Below, piece by piece: positions 47,576-57,062 of a stretch of DNA of 64,000 nt; the stretch's first letter is position 1, and every line of letters starts with the position of its first letter. A program made the translations under genes and the position numbers. The DNA is from Nocardia transvalensis (lineage in GTDB: Bacteria; Actinomycetota; Actinomycetes; Mycobacteriales; Mycobacteriaceae). The notes beneath the pieces were generated by a model, which made no database searches, had not been told where the DNA came from, and saw only the letters and a list, made by a program, of their open reading frames with translations. Location of the stretch: positions 372,001 to 436,000 of the forward strand of contig NZ_JADLQQ010000004.1 in assembly GCF_015477765.1 (NCBI RefSeq), given 5' to 3'.

Positions 47576-48253
47576 TCAGGCCTGAACGCGTTCGTGCACG
47601 GTGAGCAGGATGTGATCGAACCGCTGGCGCAGGCCCGCCCGGTTCGGCTCGACATGGCGAGCCTCGCGCACCAATTGCGCCGCCAGGTCGCGCAGCTTGA
47701 CGTTGGTGGCCTGGGAACGCCATCGCAGCACACCGAACGCCTGCTCACAGTCCAGCTCGTAGATCAGCGACAGGATTCCCTTGGCCTGTTCGATCGGCGC
47801 ACGGGAGTCGATCATGTCGGGGATGATCTCGCCGATCACGTCGTTGCGCTCCTCGGCCAGGATGCCGGTGAGCTCGATGTAGTACCCGCTGGTGCCGGTG
47901 ATCATCCCGTCGCCGTCGGTCTCGCAGTCCGCGATCACGATCACCTCGTGGGTGTGGCCCTCGGTGTCGATGATGCGATGGCGGCTGCAGAACGGCTCAG
48001 CGGACTCCACGATCGTGCTGATGAGGGTTTCGACGGTGGCCCGGTCCTCGGGATGCTGATGCGACAGCAGCAACTCGGTGGTCGGCTCGACGGTGCCCGG
48101 CTCGTAGCCGTGCATGCGGGCCAATTCCTCCGACCACTCCCAGCGCTGGTCGGCGAAGGAGAAGCGGAACTCACCGGCCCCCGAGCAGGACCCGTTCCCG
48201 ATCACGCCGCCGAGCACGTTCACCAGCGGTTCGAGCTTTTCACCGTCGATCAC
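47576..48253 (-). CDS. PAS-ANTAR regulator
   Basis: 225 residues from GTG 48253. The PAS/PAC domain (about 20-130) includes FADQRWEWSEELARMHGY and the HQHPEDR turn. The C-terminal ANTAR domain (about 150-205) has the three-helix RNA-binding pattern APIEQAKGILSLIYELD followed by AFGVLRWRSQATNVKLRDLA. ANTAR proteins bind tandem hairpins in mRNA leaders to antiterminate. The start fits a GATACT box six bases upstream; ATG 48301 is an alternative. Confidence 0.88.
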   Translation of the reverse strand: MIDGEKLEPLVNVLGGVIGNGSCSGAGEFRFSFADQRWEWSEELARMHGYEPGTVEPTTELLLSHQHPEDRATVETLISTIVESAEPFCSRHRIIDTEGHTHEVIVIADCETDGDGMITGTSGYYIELTGILAEERNDVIGEIIPDMIDSRAPIEQAKGILSLIYELDCEQAFGVLRWRSQATNVKLRDLAAQLVREARHVEPNRAGLRQRFDHILLTVHERVQA

Positions 48254-48259
48254 CGCCTC

Positions 48260-48265
48260 AGTATC
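48260..48265 (-). promoter_or_regulatory. Candidate -10 element of the PAS-ANTAR gene
   Basis: GATACT on the minus strand, six bases before GTG 48253; this would give a leaderless mRNA. Confidence 0.3.
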
Positions 48266-48337
48266 CCCGAAGTGAGCCAGGTGCAGCCGTAGGAATACCA
48301 TGCGGAGCCCCCGCTCCACGCTCGTCGCGGTCAAACC

Positions 48338-48387
48338 GGAACGTTAGCGAATTCACAAAACACACCCCTCGGTTTGCGTAACGTTCC
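48338..48387. promoter_or_regulatory. Long-spaced inverted repeat ahead of the sugar porter
   Basis: GGAACGTTA (48338-48346) and TAACGTTCC (48379-48387) are perfect 9-base arms 41 bases apart, close to four DNA turns. The right arm ends 23 bases before the transporter ATG. This would suit a repressor that loops DNA. Confidence 0.5.
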
Positions 48388-48410
48388 TCGTCGGCGTTCG
48401 ACTGGAACCC

Positions 48411-49988
48411 ATGGTTAGCGAGACCTCGACGACAATCAGGCGCAGAGGTTTCCTTCCTCGACTGCGCCGCCGGAACCTGGACGGCTACGAGATAGTCGTC
48501 TCCGCGCCGGAGAAGCCGACGCCGGACGAGAAGCACATCGCGCACCGCAATGTGCTGATCGTGGCGTTGTTCGCCGCGCTGGGCGGCATGCTGTACGGCT
48601 ACGACACCGGCATCATCTCCGGCGCGCTGCCCAAGATGTCGGCACAGTGGGGAATCGGCCATGCGCGCCAGGAGATGGTGACCGCCGCGATCCTCGCCGG
48701 TGCGGTGATCGGGGCGCTCGTCGGCGGCACGCTGTCCAAGGTGCTCGGGCGGCGCAAGACGATCTTCATCATCGCCTGCATCTTCGCCGTAGGCGTGGTG
48801 TCCTGCGCCCTGGCCGTGAACGAATGGATGATGATCGCGTGCCGGTTGTTCCTGGGTTTGGCGGTCGGCGGATGCTCGCAGATCGTGCCGACCTATATCG
48901 CCGAATTGGCGCCGCCGCACCGGCGCGGGGCGATGGTGACGTTCTTCAACATCGCGATCGGTGTGGGCATCTTCCTGGCCAATCTGGTGAGCCTGCTCGC
49001 GGCCTCCGGCGGCTCGATCGACACCTTCGAGGCGACTGACGACTGGCGGTGGATGATCGGTATCGCGGTGTTCCCGGCGCTGGTGCTGGCCGTGGCCATG
49101 CTGCAACTGCCGGAGACGCCGCGCTGGCTGATCGATCACGGGACGGTCGGCAAGGCCCGGGTGGTGCTGCGCTGGATGCGGCCGAATCGGTCGGCCGCCG
49201 TGGAGGAGACCCTCAAGATCTGGGCGATCTCGCAGCAGGAACGCACGGAGTCCCGCGGTGGCTGGGCGAATCTGACGCAGCCGTGGGTGCGTCCGGCGCT
49301 GCTCGCGGGCCTGGGTATCGCGGCGTTCACCCAGCTGTCCGGGCTGGAGATGATGATCTACTACTCGCACACCATCCTCGGCAGCGCCGCCGGGTTCGGG
49401 CCCGGCCTGGTCGCCTGGTCCGGTCTGGGGATCGCGGCCGTGTACCTGATCTTCACCGCGGTGGGGGAGCGGCTGGTCGACGTGGTGGGCCGCCGCCGAC
49501 TGATGCTGGTGCTGATTCCGGGCGCGACGCTGTTCCTGTTCGGCTTCGGCCTGCTGTTCGTGCTCACCGCCCACCCCAACCGCTACCTCACCCTGGCCCT
49601 GATGCTGGCCTATATGGCCTGCAACGCGGCCGGGCTGCAGGCGGTCGGCTGGCTGCTCGGCTCCGAGCTGTATCCGCTGAGCATCCGCGACCGCGCCACC
49701 AGCCTGCATGCGGTGGCCCTGTGGGGTTCGAATCTGATCCTCACCCTCACCGCCCTGACCACGATCGACGGTCTGGGCATCGGCCCCGCCTTCGTCCTCT
49801 ACGCGGGCTTCAACCTGCTGTCGCTGGCCTTCGTCTACTTCTTCGTCCCCGAAACCAAGGGTCACTCCCTCGAGGACATCGAACAATCCTTGCGCGAGGG
49901 AACCTTCCAGCCCTTGCGGGGCAATATCGGCAGCCGAGTGGAGCTTCCGGCCAAAGGCCCGGTGCCGCAGGAGAAGTCGGCTCCCTAG
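48411..49988 (+). CDS. Sugar porter family MFS transporter
   Basis: 525 residues with 12 membrane helices. Sugar-porter signatures are all present: YGYDTGIISGAL in helix 1, GRRKTIF after helix 2, the RLFLGLAVGG block with PTYIAELAPPHRRG, and PETKGHSLEDIE at the end. It is probably a proton-coupled hexose or polyol importer. ATG 48411 is used; no catabolic genes adjoin it. Confidence 0.92.
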   Translation: MVSETSTTIRRRGFLPRLRRRNLDGYEIVVSAPEKPTPDEKHIAHRNVLIVALFAALGGMLYGYDTGIISGALPKMSAQWGIGHARQEMVTAAILAGAVIGALVGGTLSKVLGRRKTIFIIACIFAVGVVSCALAVNEWMMIACRLFLGLAVGGCSQIVPTYIAELAPPHRRGAMVTFFNIAIGVGIFLANLVSLLAASGGSIDTFEATDDWRWMIGIAVFPALVLAVAMLQLPETPRWLIDHGTVGKARVVLRWMRPNRSAAVEETLKIWAISQQERTESRGGWANLTQPWVRPALLAGLGIAAFTQLSGLEMMIYYSHTILGSAAGFGPGLVAWSGLGIAAVYLIFTAVGERLVDVVGRRRLMLVLIPGATLFLFGFGLLFVLTAHPNRYLTLALMLAYMACNAAGLQAVGWLLGSELYPLSIRDRATSLHAVALWGSNLILTLTALTTIDGLGIGPAFVLYAGFNLLSLAFVYFFVPETKGHSLEDIEQSLREGTFQPLRGNIGSRVELPAKGPVPQEKSAP

Positions 49989-50044
49989 CCGCTCGGCCCG
50001 CGGTAGCGGAGGAAAGTCGTTGGCGCGCCGGGAGGTCGCGCTGT

Positions 50045-50050
50045 TACCGT
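50045..50050 (+). promoter_or_regulatory. Candidate -10 element of the methyltransferase gene
   Basis: TACCGT, seven bases before ATG 50058. TTGGCG at 50020-50025 could be a -35 (19-base spacer). Confidence 0.4.
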
Positions 50051-50057
50051 TCGCCTG

Positions 50058-50684
50058 ATGCAGCGGGATCCCGAGGACATCGTGGCAGCGGGCTACGACC
50101 TGATCGCCGACCGCTACCTGCAGTGGTCGGACGAGGTCCGCGGCGACCCCAGCCTGCGCCTGCTCGAGGAGCTGATATCCCGGTTGCCGCAGCGCCCCGC
50201 GGTGCTCGATCTCGGCTGCGGTGCCGGAACCCCTTGCACCGCACTGCTTGCCGAGCGCGGCGAGGTGACCGGCGTCGATCTCTCCGCACGCCAACTCGAG
50301 CTGGCCCGGGCGGCGATCCCCACCGTTCGATTCCTCCGAGCCGACATGTCGACCGTCGAATTCCCGCCCGCCACTTTCGACGCCGTCACCGCCTTCTACT
50401 CGATCACTCACGTCCCGCGCGCCCAGCAGGGCAACCTGTTTCGCCGCATCGCCACCTGGCTGCGTCCCGGCGGGCTGTTCCTTGCCTCACTGGGTGCGGG
50501 TGCCATGGAGGGCACGGTTCCCGACTGGCTCGGCACCCCGATGTACTTCAGCAGCCACGCCGCCGCCACCAACCGGAACCTCCTGGCCCAAGTGGGGCTG
50601 CGGGTATTGATCGACGAGGAAGTCACGATGACCGAGCCGGAGGGCCCGGTCACCTTTCAGTGGGTGATCGCCGCGAGAGAGTGA
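50058..50684 (+). CDS. Class I SAM-dependent methyltransferase
   Basis: 208 residues. Motif I VLDLGCGAGTPC, motif II VTGVDLSARQLELAR, the FLRADMSTVEF acidic loop and the WLRPGGLFL post-motif are all in order. It resembles small-molecule methyltransferases. The substrate is unknown. The hydrolase gene begins seven bases later, so they form one unit. Confidence 0.87.
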   Translation: MQRDPEDIVAAGYDLIADRYLQWSDEVRGDPSLRLLEELISRLPQRPAVLDLGCGAGTPCTALLAERGEVTGVDLSARQLELARAAIPTVRFLRADMSTVEFPPATFDAVTAFYSITHVPRAQQGNLFRRIATWLRPGGLFLASLGAGAMEGTVPDWLGTPMYFSSHAAATNRNLLAQVGLRVLIDEEVTMTEPEGPVTFQWVIAARE

Positions 50685-50691
50685 AGACACG

Positions 50692-51594
50692 ATGACCGAG
50701 GAAAAGGCGTGTGGTGTCGGCCCGTCGCATATCGAGCTGGCCTATGAACGCTTCGGCGATCCCTCCCGGCCGCCGGTGTTGCTGATCACGGGTGTCGGTG
50801 CGCAGATGATCGACTGGCCGGAAGGGTTCTGTGCGGAGCTGGTGGAGCGCGGCCTGCATGTCATCCGCTTCGACAACCGCGATACCGGTCGTTCCACGCG
50901 GTTGTCCGCCGCGCCGATTCCCGATCTGGGAAAGGCGATGGGCGGCGATCTGTCCACGGTGCCGTACACCCTGTCCGATATGGCCGCCGACACCGTCGGT
51001 CTGCTGGATGCGCTCGGCATCGACAGTGCGCATCTGGTCGGTGCCTCCCTGGGCGCGATGATCGCGCAGACGGTCGCGATCGAGTATCCCGGCAGAGTGC
51101 GCTCACTGACATCGATGATGGCGACGACCGGAGACCCTGGCGTCGGCAGAACCGATCCCGCCCTCCTCGGCGCATCGGGTGCGCCGCCGACGGACCGCGC
51201 GGGCTACATCGCCTGGCAGGTCCGGTTCGCGAGACCGTTCGCCGGTCCCGGGTTCGCCTTCGACGAGGCCGAGGTGGCGGAGCGGGCGGCGCGCGCGTAC
51301 GACCGGGGACGCGACGACGGCGCGATGGCGCGCCAACTGGTCGCGGTCCTGGCATCGGGTGACCGCACGGCCCTGTTGCGGACGCTGCGCGTTCCGACCC
51401 TGGTGGTGCACGGCACCGCCGATGTCATGTTCGACGTCAGCGGCGCCACGGCAACCGCCGCGGCGATCCCGGGCGCGAAACTGGTCGTCATCGACGGTAT
51501 GGGCCACAGCCTTCCCCGGGAGCTGTGGTCCACGATCGCCGGTCACATCGCCGCCCTGGTCCGGGACGCCGAGGACACCGCACGGCGCGAATGA
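50692..51594 (+). CDS. Alpha/beta hydrolase
   Basis: 300 residues. The fold is clear: VLLITGVGAQMIDW, the DNRDTGRS loop, the nucleophile elbow GASLGAM (Ser), the HGTADVMFDVS acid region and the catalytic His in DGMGHSLP. It is similar to non-heme haloperoxidase-like or esterase-like hydrolases. It is cotranscribed with the methyltransferase and convergent with the next gene. Confidence 0.88.
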   Translation: MTEEKACGVGPSHIELAYERFGDPSRPPVLLITGVGAQMIDWPEGFCAELVERGLHVIRFDNRDTGRSTRLSAAPIPDLGKAMGGDLSTVPYTLSDMAADTVGLLDALGIDSAHLVGASLGAMIAQTVAIEYPGRVRSLTSMMATTGDPGVGRTDPALLGASGAPPTDRAGYIAWQVRFARPFAGPGFAFDEAEVAERAARAYDRGRDDGAMARQLVAVLASGDRTALLRTLRVPTLVVHGTADVMFDVSGATATAAAIPGAKLVVIDGMGHSLPRELWSTIAGHIAALVRDAEDTARRE

Positions 51595-51619
51595 CTCTGC
51601 CCGCGAGGGAGATCCGTGG

Positions 51620-52582
51620 TTATCGCCGCTCGCGGCGCAGCTGGATCGGCGCCACCAGGGCGCGGTGGTCGGCGCCCGGTATCCCCACCGTCTCCGCTTT
51701 GAGCGCGCGGCCTCCGGCGACGAGGATGTGGTCGATGCCGACCAGAGGCGGGGACTTCTTGTCGGTCGGATAGGTGGCCAGGTGCCCTGCACCGGCCTGC
51801 TCGGCAGCGTCGCCGAAGCGGTCCGACGCCAGCACGCGGTATTGCCAGTGATCGTAGGTGGCGTTGAAGTCGCCGCCGACTATCGCGGGCCGGTCCGAGG
51901 GCGTCTGTTCCAGAATGTCGCCGAGCCGGGACAATTCGTCGGCCCAGACGTCGGTGCCGAAGACCGGGGGCACCGGATGGAAGGCGTACACCGTGACCGG
52001 CCCGGCGTCCGGGATACGGGCGGTCGCCGAGATCTGGTTGAGCACGAACCCGTCGTATTCGACGGTGTCCGACAGCGGGTAACTGCTCCAGATCCCTGTT
52101 CCGCTCGCGGTCCTCCCCGGAGCGAGATGCCGGTGGGGCAACAGGTCGTCGAGCCCTGCCCTGCCCAGTCCCTCGACCGCCGCCGGGGTGAGCTCGTTGA
52201 CGGTGAGTATCGAAACCTTCCGTGCGCGTACCTGGTCGACCAGCGCGCGGGGATCGGCTCCGTCGAACAGCAGGTTGGCCTGCATCACGGTCACGACGGG
52301 CCCGTCGTCGCCGTCCGAGCGGCCCATGTACAGCGGAGCCTGCGTCCAGATCGACGCCGCAACGACAACGATCGCCGCCACCACACCGCCGCGGTGCCGC
52401 AGCCCCGCGAACGCCACCACCGCAACGGCCCCGGCCCCCATCAGATACGGCGCAAACGAAGCCGCCAAGACCACCACACGCAACCCGGACCGACTGAAGT
52501 GCAACGCCACCCCCATGGCCCCCACCACCAGAGCAACCCACGCAACCAGGACGACGCCGCTTCTAACCCATCTCGACCGCAC
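51620..52582 (-). CDS. Membrane-anchored endonuclease/exonuclease/phosphatase family protein
   Basis: 320 residues from GTG 52582. Three membrane helices in the first 90 residues place the C-terminal EEP domain outside. Active-site motifs VMQANLLFD, VNELT, VGGDFNAT, GIDHILV and ADHRALVA are intact. Such exported EEP proteins may be nucleases or phosphodiesterases. The start is uncertain: TTG 52588 is closer to a G-run. The frame is open further upstream but not family-like. Confidence 0.8.
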   Translation of the reverse strand: MRSRWVRSGVVLVAWVALVVGAMGVALHFSRSGLRVVVLAASFAPYLMGAGAVAVVAFAGLRHRGGVVAAIVVVAASIWTQAPLYMGRSDGDDGPVVTVMQANLLFDGADPRALVDQVRARKVSILTVNELTPAAVEGLGRAGLDDLLPHRHLAPGRTASGTGIWSSYPLSDTVEYDGFVLNQISATARIPDAGPVTVYAFHPVPPVFGTDVWADELSRLGDILEQTPSDRPAIVGGDFNATYDHWQYRVLASDRFGDAAEQAGAGHLATYPTDKKSPPLVGIDHILVAGGRALKAETVGIPGADHRALVAPIQLRRERR

Positions 52583-52703
52583 ACTCAACCGACGAACACC
52601 CCCCGTGGAAAGTTCCGTGACGGCGCGAGCAACTCCGGCACCGTGGTTTCCTGGATGAAGCGTAATCGCACCGGTGCGCTCAGGATCTCGCGGAGGAGGC
52701 GGC

Positions 52704-53162
52704 GTGGGTGTCGAGTTGGACGACGATATTCGTGCGTGGTTGCGGCGCCCGTGGTTCTGGGTGCTGGGGACGCTGAATCCCGATGGCGGGCCGCAGCTGA
52801 CGCCTATGTGGGTGGGCCTGGAGACGATCGATGGTGCCGAGTGGATCGTGGTGAACACCTCGCGTGGGCGGATCAAGGAGGAGAATCTGCGCCGGGACCC
52901 GCGGTTGTCGCTGTGTTCGTTCAATCCCGACAGCCCCTATGAGCGGGTCGAGATCCGTGGGCGCGCAGCGGGTTTCGTGGAAGGGGAGCCCGCGGTGCGG
53001 ATCATGGACCGACTGGCGCAGAAATACCTTGGTACCGAGACCTTTCCGTGGCTGGTCGACGGCGAGGTGCGGGTGGCGGTGCTCATCGAGCCCGAGCACG
53101 TGCACCGGGTCGTGGGTGTGGAGCCGTTCCGCCCCGGTGTCCTGCCCGGCGGCCGGAAGTAG
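52704..53162 (+). CDS. PPOX-class F420/FMN-binding oxidoreductase
   Basis: 152 residues. Split-barrel markers include FWVLGTLNPDGGPQLTPMWVG, NTSRGRIKEENLRRDPRLSL and the FPWLVDGEVRVAVLIEPEHVH ending. It belongs to the F420-dependent PPOX group, whose members reduce unsaturated or nitro compounds. GTG 52704 has GGAGGAGG at 52692-52699. It is divergent from the EEP gene. Confidence 0.87.
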   Translation: MGVELDDDIRAWLRRPWFWVLGTLNPDGGPQLTPMWVGLETIDGAEWIVVNTSRGRIKEENLRRDPRLSLCSFNPDSPYERVEIRGRAAGFVEGEPAVRIMDRLAQKYLGTETFPWLVDGEVRVAVLIEPEHVHRVVGVEPFRPGVLPGGRK

Positions 53163-53316
53163 GCGAGTCGACCCCTAGGCGCCCCCGGGGCTCCGGGACA
53201 ACCCTGATCTTTCCCCCAGATCGGCGCTGACCTGGTGATTTTCTTGGTGGGGCTTGACAGTATGGACGTGTCGGATCGCGTTGACGGCGGTTCGGAGAAC
53301 TTCGGGAGGAATGGAT

Positions 53317-53490
53317 ATGTTCTGGAAGATCCTGGGCGTCGTCGCGCTGGTGTGGCTGGCCTTGATCGTGGTCGGAGCGCTGATCAAGGCGCTGTTCCCG
53401 ATTCTGATGATCAGTTTGGTGGTGTTCGGGCTGTATCTGCTGTACAAGGCGTTGTCGGGGTCGAACAAGTCGACTGTCGGCAAGGTGTAG
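53317..53490 (+). CDS. Small two-helix membrane protein
   Basis: 57 residues with two hydrophobic stretches (about 5-21 and 25-43), then a polar Ser/Lys tail. ATG 53317 is six bases after GGGAGGA; ATG 53311 would sit on the ribosome binding site. No family was recalled. The strong hairpin immediately downstream supports a discrete transcript. A TTGACA at 53254-53259 may be its -35. Confidence 0.65.
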   Translation: MFWKILGVVALVWLALIVVGALIKALFPILMISLVVFGLYLLYKALSGSNKSTVGKV

Positions 53491-53503
53491 TAGTGGGGGG
53501 TCA

Positions 53504-53540
53504 CACGGGCCGTTCGGCATCGATTGCCGAACGGCCCGTG
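53504..53540. terminator. Perfect 16-bp hairpin terminator
   Basis: Arms 53504-53519 and 53525-53540 with the loop TCGAT, followed by CGTGTTTC. It is one of the strongest hairpins in the window and works on either strand. Confidence 0.75.
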
Positions 53541-53740
53541 CGTGTTTCGGCCTTCATACGGTGTGGTGCTGCCGCCCGCCCGGAAGATCGGTTACGATCT
53601 CTGCTGCCTCTCGGTCCAGAAACCGGCCGTTGAGTCAGTCGGCGTGCGGCTGAAGCCGCCATGTGTGATCGGAGGCCGTGCGTTGGTGCATGCCAACGGC
53701 GCCGGAACAACCGGCGATCCGATGGGAAACAGTTCGGTGC

Positions 53741-53770
53741 TTGGGTCCGGTGGCTGCACGTCGGTATCGT
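53741..53770 (+). promoter_or_regulatory. Candidate promoter of the receiver-phosphatase gene
   Basis: TTGGGT (53741-53746), 18 bases, TATCGT (53765-53770). Transcription would start at about GTG 53777, giving a leaderless mRNA. Confidence 0.45.
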
Positions 53771-53776
53771 CCGGTG

Positions 53777-55009
53777 GTGACCGTGCGGCGTGAAGGAATC
53801 GGCGAACCCGGCGTCGGCATCGATTCGAGCTGGACCTGGCAGGAGCCCTGGCTACTGCTGGTAGAGGACGATGCCGGGGACGCGCTGCTGGTGCAGGAGC
53901 TGGTCTCCGACGGAGCGCCCGGGCTGCGGCTCGAATGGGTGCGATCGCTGGCCGAGGCCGCGGCGCGCCTGGACACCGACGCGCCCGACTGCGTCCTGCT
54001 GGATCTGCATCTGCCCGACGCGCACGGGCTCGAGGCGCTGGCCAGCATTCGCGAATACACCGACGTCGCCGTCGTGGTGATGACCGGTCTCGACGAGGAG
54101 CAGACCGGCCTGGCCGCCGTCGCCTCGGGCGCCCAGGACTATCTGGTCAAGGGCCGTGTGGAACCGGAGCTGTTCGGCCGCGCGGTGCGCTACGCCATCC
54201 AGCGCAAACAGGCCGAACGCACCGCCGCGGCGCTGCAGGCCAGTCAGCTGCGCGCCCAGGAGAACGCCCGCCTGGAGCGTGGCCTGCTGCCGACGCCGCT
54301 GCTGCCGGCCGACAGCGGTGTCAGCGTCATCGCCCGCTATCGCCCCGGCCGGGCACACGCCCTGCTGGGCGGCGACTTCTACGACGTCGTCCAGGACGGC
54401 GACGGCACCGTGCATGCCGTGATCGGCGATGTGTCCGGCCACGGACCGGACGCGGCCGCCGCCGGCGTGGCACTCCGATTGGCCTGGCGCACACTGGTAC
54501 TCAGTGGAGTGACCGGAGCCCGGCAGCTGCGGGTGCTCGAGCAGGTGCTGCTGGCCGAACGCACCGACCGCCAGACCTTCGCTACGGCCACCACCCTCAC
54601 CCTGGAGCCGCGCACGGGTTCGGTGCGGGTGTTGCGCGCGGGCCATCCCGGCATGGTGCACCGGCGCGGTGCGGAGCTGCGTTGGATCGAGGTACCCGGC
54701 GGCCCCGCCCTCGGTTTCCTGCCCGACCGCGCCGAATGGCCCGTCCAGGAGCTGAGCATGCCCGCCGACGACGGCCTGATGTTGTTCACCGACGGATTGT
54801 TCGAAGGATGCGTGGGCAGCGACCGGGCACGGCTCGGCGAACAGGGCATGCTGGAGGTGGCTCGATCCGTCCAGGCCGATCACGCGGAGATCTTCGTCGA
54901 CGAACTGATCGGACGGGTCGAGGATCTGGCCGGTGCGACGGGCGGCCTGGACGACGATCTGGCCATTCTGTATCTGCGATGGAGCGAGGGCAGGGAGCAG
55001 ACTCTGTGA
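53777..55009 (+). CDS. Response regulator with PP2C (SpoIIE-type) phosphatase output
   Basis: 410 residues from GTG 53777. The receiver domain (about 20-145) has LLLVEDDAGD and phospho-acceptor Asp in VLLDLHLPD, plus VKGR with the conserved Lys. A helical linker leads to a PPM/SpoIIE phosphatase (about 185-405) with metal residues in GGDFYDV, GDVSGHGPDA and DDDLAIL. It should dephosphorylate a STAS-type antagonist such as the one at 58637. The stop overlaps the kinase start (GTGA). Confidence 0.88.
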   Translation: MTVRREGIGEPGVGIDSSWTWQEPWLLLVEDDAGDALLVQELVSDGAPGLRLEWVRSLAEAAARLDTDAPDCVLLDLHLPDAHGLEALASIREYTDVAVVVMTGLDEEQTGLAAVASGAQDYLVKGRVEPELFGRAVRYAIQRKQAERTAAALQASQLRAQENARLERGLLPTPLLPADSGVSVIARYRPGRAHALLGGDFYDVVQDGDGTVHAVIGDVSGHGPDAAAAGVALRLAWRTLVLSGVTGARQLRVLEQVLLAERTDRQTFATATTLTLEPRTGSVRVLRAGHPGMVHRRGAELRWIEVPGGPALGFLPDRAEWPVQELSMPADDGLMLFTDGLFEGCVGSDRARLGEQGMLEVARSVQADHAEIFVDELIGRVEDLAGATGGLDDDLAILYLRWSEGREQTL

Positions 55010-56616
55010 CACAGGATTCGCGTTTCGTCGGCCGACTGAACGTTCAAACCTGGTTCCAGGTCGTGCTGGCGTCCATGATTCTGGTGGTGATCATCGGGGC
55101 GGTCGCGGGCGCCCAGGTCATCGCGAACACCACCCGCATCTCCGATCGACTGCTGGAGCGGACGTTGCCCGCCGCCGCGGAGGCCTACCGGTTGCAGAGC
55201 GCGCTGAGTGATCAGGAGGCCGGCGTGCGCGGGTACGCCATCGCCGGGGAGCCGAGTTTTCTGCGGCCCTACGAGGACGGCAAACGGTCGGAGCAACAGT
55301 CCGCGGCGCGGTTGCGGGAACTGCTCACCGACCGTCCCGCCCTGCTCGCCGACCTGGACACCATCGAACGGCTGGCCGAGCAGTGGCGTCGCGACTACGC
55401 CGAACCTCTGGCCGCGATCCAGGTGCCCGCGCAGACCCGCTCGGTCGGCAGCGAAACCGCGGAGCGCGGCAAGTCCGGCTTCGACGACGTCCGCGCCCAA
55501 TTCACCCGGCAGAACGACGGTCTCGCCGCCGCCCTGGCCGACGATACCGCCGCCCTGCACCACGCCCGTACCGTGCGCAATGCGGTGCTGGTCGGTCTGC
55601 TCGCGATCTTCCTGCTCGCGGGCGCCACCTTCACCGTGCTGGTGCGGCGGCTGGTGGCACGCCCGCTGCGCCGTCTCACCGAATCGTCGCTGCGGGTCGC
55701 GGGCGGCGAATTCGATCATCGGATCGAATCCCACGGGCCCGCCGACCTGGCCGCCGTGGCGGTGGCGGTGGAGGATATGCGCCAGCGTATCGTTGCCGAA
55801 CTGGATTCGTCGCGGTCGCAGGAGTCGATTCTGCTCCAGCAGAAGGAGTATCTGGACTCCCAGGCGATGGAGCTGCGGCGATCCAATGCCGAACTGGAGC
55901 AGTTCGCCTACGTCGCCTCCCACGATCTGCAGGAGCCGCTGCGCAAGGTGGCCTCGTTCTGCCAGCTGCTGGAGAAGCGGTACGGCGCACAGCTCGACGA
56001 CCGCGGCAAGCAGTACATCGACTACGCCGTCGACGGCGCCAAGCGCATGCAGGTGCTGATCAACGATCTGCTCACGTTCTCGCGGGTCGGCCGGATCACC
56101 GGCGACAGCACCCCGATCGGCCTCGGCGAACCGCTGGACAAGGCGCTGGACAACCTGTCGTCGGCCATCGAAGATACCGGCGCACGCATCGAACGCCCCG
56201 ACGAATTGCCGGAGATCGTGGGCGAACCGGTGCTGCTGACGATGCTGTGGCAGAACCTGATCGGCAACGCCCTCAAATTCCGCAGCCCGAATCGGGCGCC
56301 GGACATCCGGATCACCTGCGAGCGCGACACCGGCGACGGCTGGCTGCTGACGGTGACCGACAACGGCATCGGCATCGCCCCGGAATTCGCCGACAAGGTG
56401 TTCGTCATCTTCCAGCGCCTGCACACTCGCGAGGAGTACAGCGGGACCGGGATCGGGTTGGCCCTGTGTAAGAAGATCGTCGAATTCCACGGCGGCAAGA
56501 TCTGGATCGACACCGACCACACCGACGGCACCCGCATCTGTTTCACCCTCGTCGGCACCGACACCCCCGCTCTCCCCGCGGCGTTCGTCCCCACCATCGA
56601 AGGAGTCCCCTCATGA
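55006..56616 (+). CDS. CHASE3-HAMP sensor histidine kinase
   Basis: 536 residues. TM1 is about 16-38, an extracytoplasmic CHASE3 helical domain spans 39-190, TM2 191-213, HAMP about 214-265. A coiled coil precedes a HisKA with His306 in [10 protein letters not shown]. HATPase motifs [17 protein letters not shown] and [11 protein letters not shown] are intact. It resembles phytochrome-like/Bph-linked kinases with Rcp1-type partners. It is translationally coupled on both sides. Confidence 0.92.
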   Translation: MTQDSRFVGRLNVQTWFQVVLASMILVVIIGAVAGAQVIANTTRISDRLLERTLPAAAEAYRLQSALSDQEAGVRGYAIAGEPSFLRPYEDGKRSEQQSAARLRELLTDRPALLADLDTIERLAEQWRRDYAEPLAAIQVPAQTRSVGSETAERGKSGFDDVRAQFTRQNDGLAAALADDTAALHHARTVRNAVLVGLLAIFLLAGATFTVLVRRLVARPLRRLTESSLRVAGGEFDHRIESHGPADLAAVAVAVEDMRQRIVAELDSSRSQESILLQQKEYLDSQAMELRRSNAELEQFAYVASHDLQEPLRKVASFCQLLEKRYGAQLDDRGKQYIDYAVDGAKRMQVLINDLLTFSRVGRITGDSTPIGLGEPLDKALDNLSSAIEDTGARIERPDELPEIVGEPVLLTMLWQNLIGNALKFRSPNRAPDIRITCERDTGDGWLLTVTDNGIGIAPEFADKVFVIFQRLHTREEYSGTGIGLALCKKIVEFHGGKIWIDTDHTDGTRICFTLVGTDTPALPAAFVPTIEGVPS

Positions 56617-57056
56617 CCGCATCCGGCCGGCCGATCGACATCCTGCTCGTGGAGGACGATCCCGCCGATGAGCTGATGACCCGGGAAGCCTTCGAGGACA
56701 ACAAGATCGGCAACAACCTGCATGTGGCGCACGATGGCCAGGAGGCGCTGGACTTCCTGTACCGGGAGGGGGCCTATGCGGACGCGCCGCGACCGGACCT
56801 GATCCTGCTGGACCTGAACCTACCCAAATACGACGGGCGCGAGGTGTTGAGCAAGATCAAGGCCGACCCGGACCTGGCGTTCATTCCGGTGGTCGTGTTG
56901 ACCACGTCCGCGGCGGAGGAGGACATCCTGCGCAGCTATCAGTTGCACGCCAACGCCTATGTCACCAAACCGGTCGACCTGGACCAGTTCATCGCGGCGA
57001 TCAAGCATATCGATGAATTCTTCGTCCAGGTCGTGTGCCTGCCCCCGGTGAAATAG
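56613..57056 (+). CDS. Single-domain response regulator, Rcp1 type
   Basis: 147 residues, a receiver with no output domain. Asp15-Asp16, phospho-acceptor Asp67 (ILLDLNLPK), Thr97 and Lys119 are all present. ATG 56613 overlaps the kinase stop (ATGA). It is likely a phosphate relay or sink between the kinase at 55006 and the receiver-phosphatase. Confidence 0.9.
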   Translation: MTASGRPIDILLVEDDPADELMTREAFEDNKIGNNLHVAHDGQEALDFLYREGAYADAPRPDLILLDLNLPKYDGREVLSKIKADPDLAFIPVVVLTTSAAEEDILRSYQLHANAYVTKPVDLDQFIAAIKHIDEFFVQVVCLPPVK

Positions 57057-57062
57057 GCGGCG

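Noticed and set aside
48258..50411. 717-codon minus-strand frame
   Set aside because: Antisense to the sugar porter and methyltransferase; composition is low-complexity and shows no family motif.
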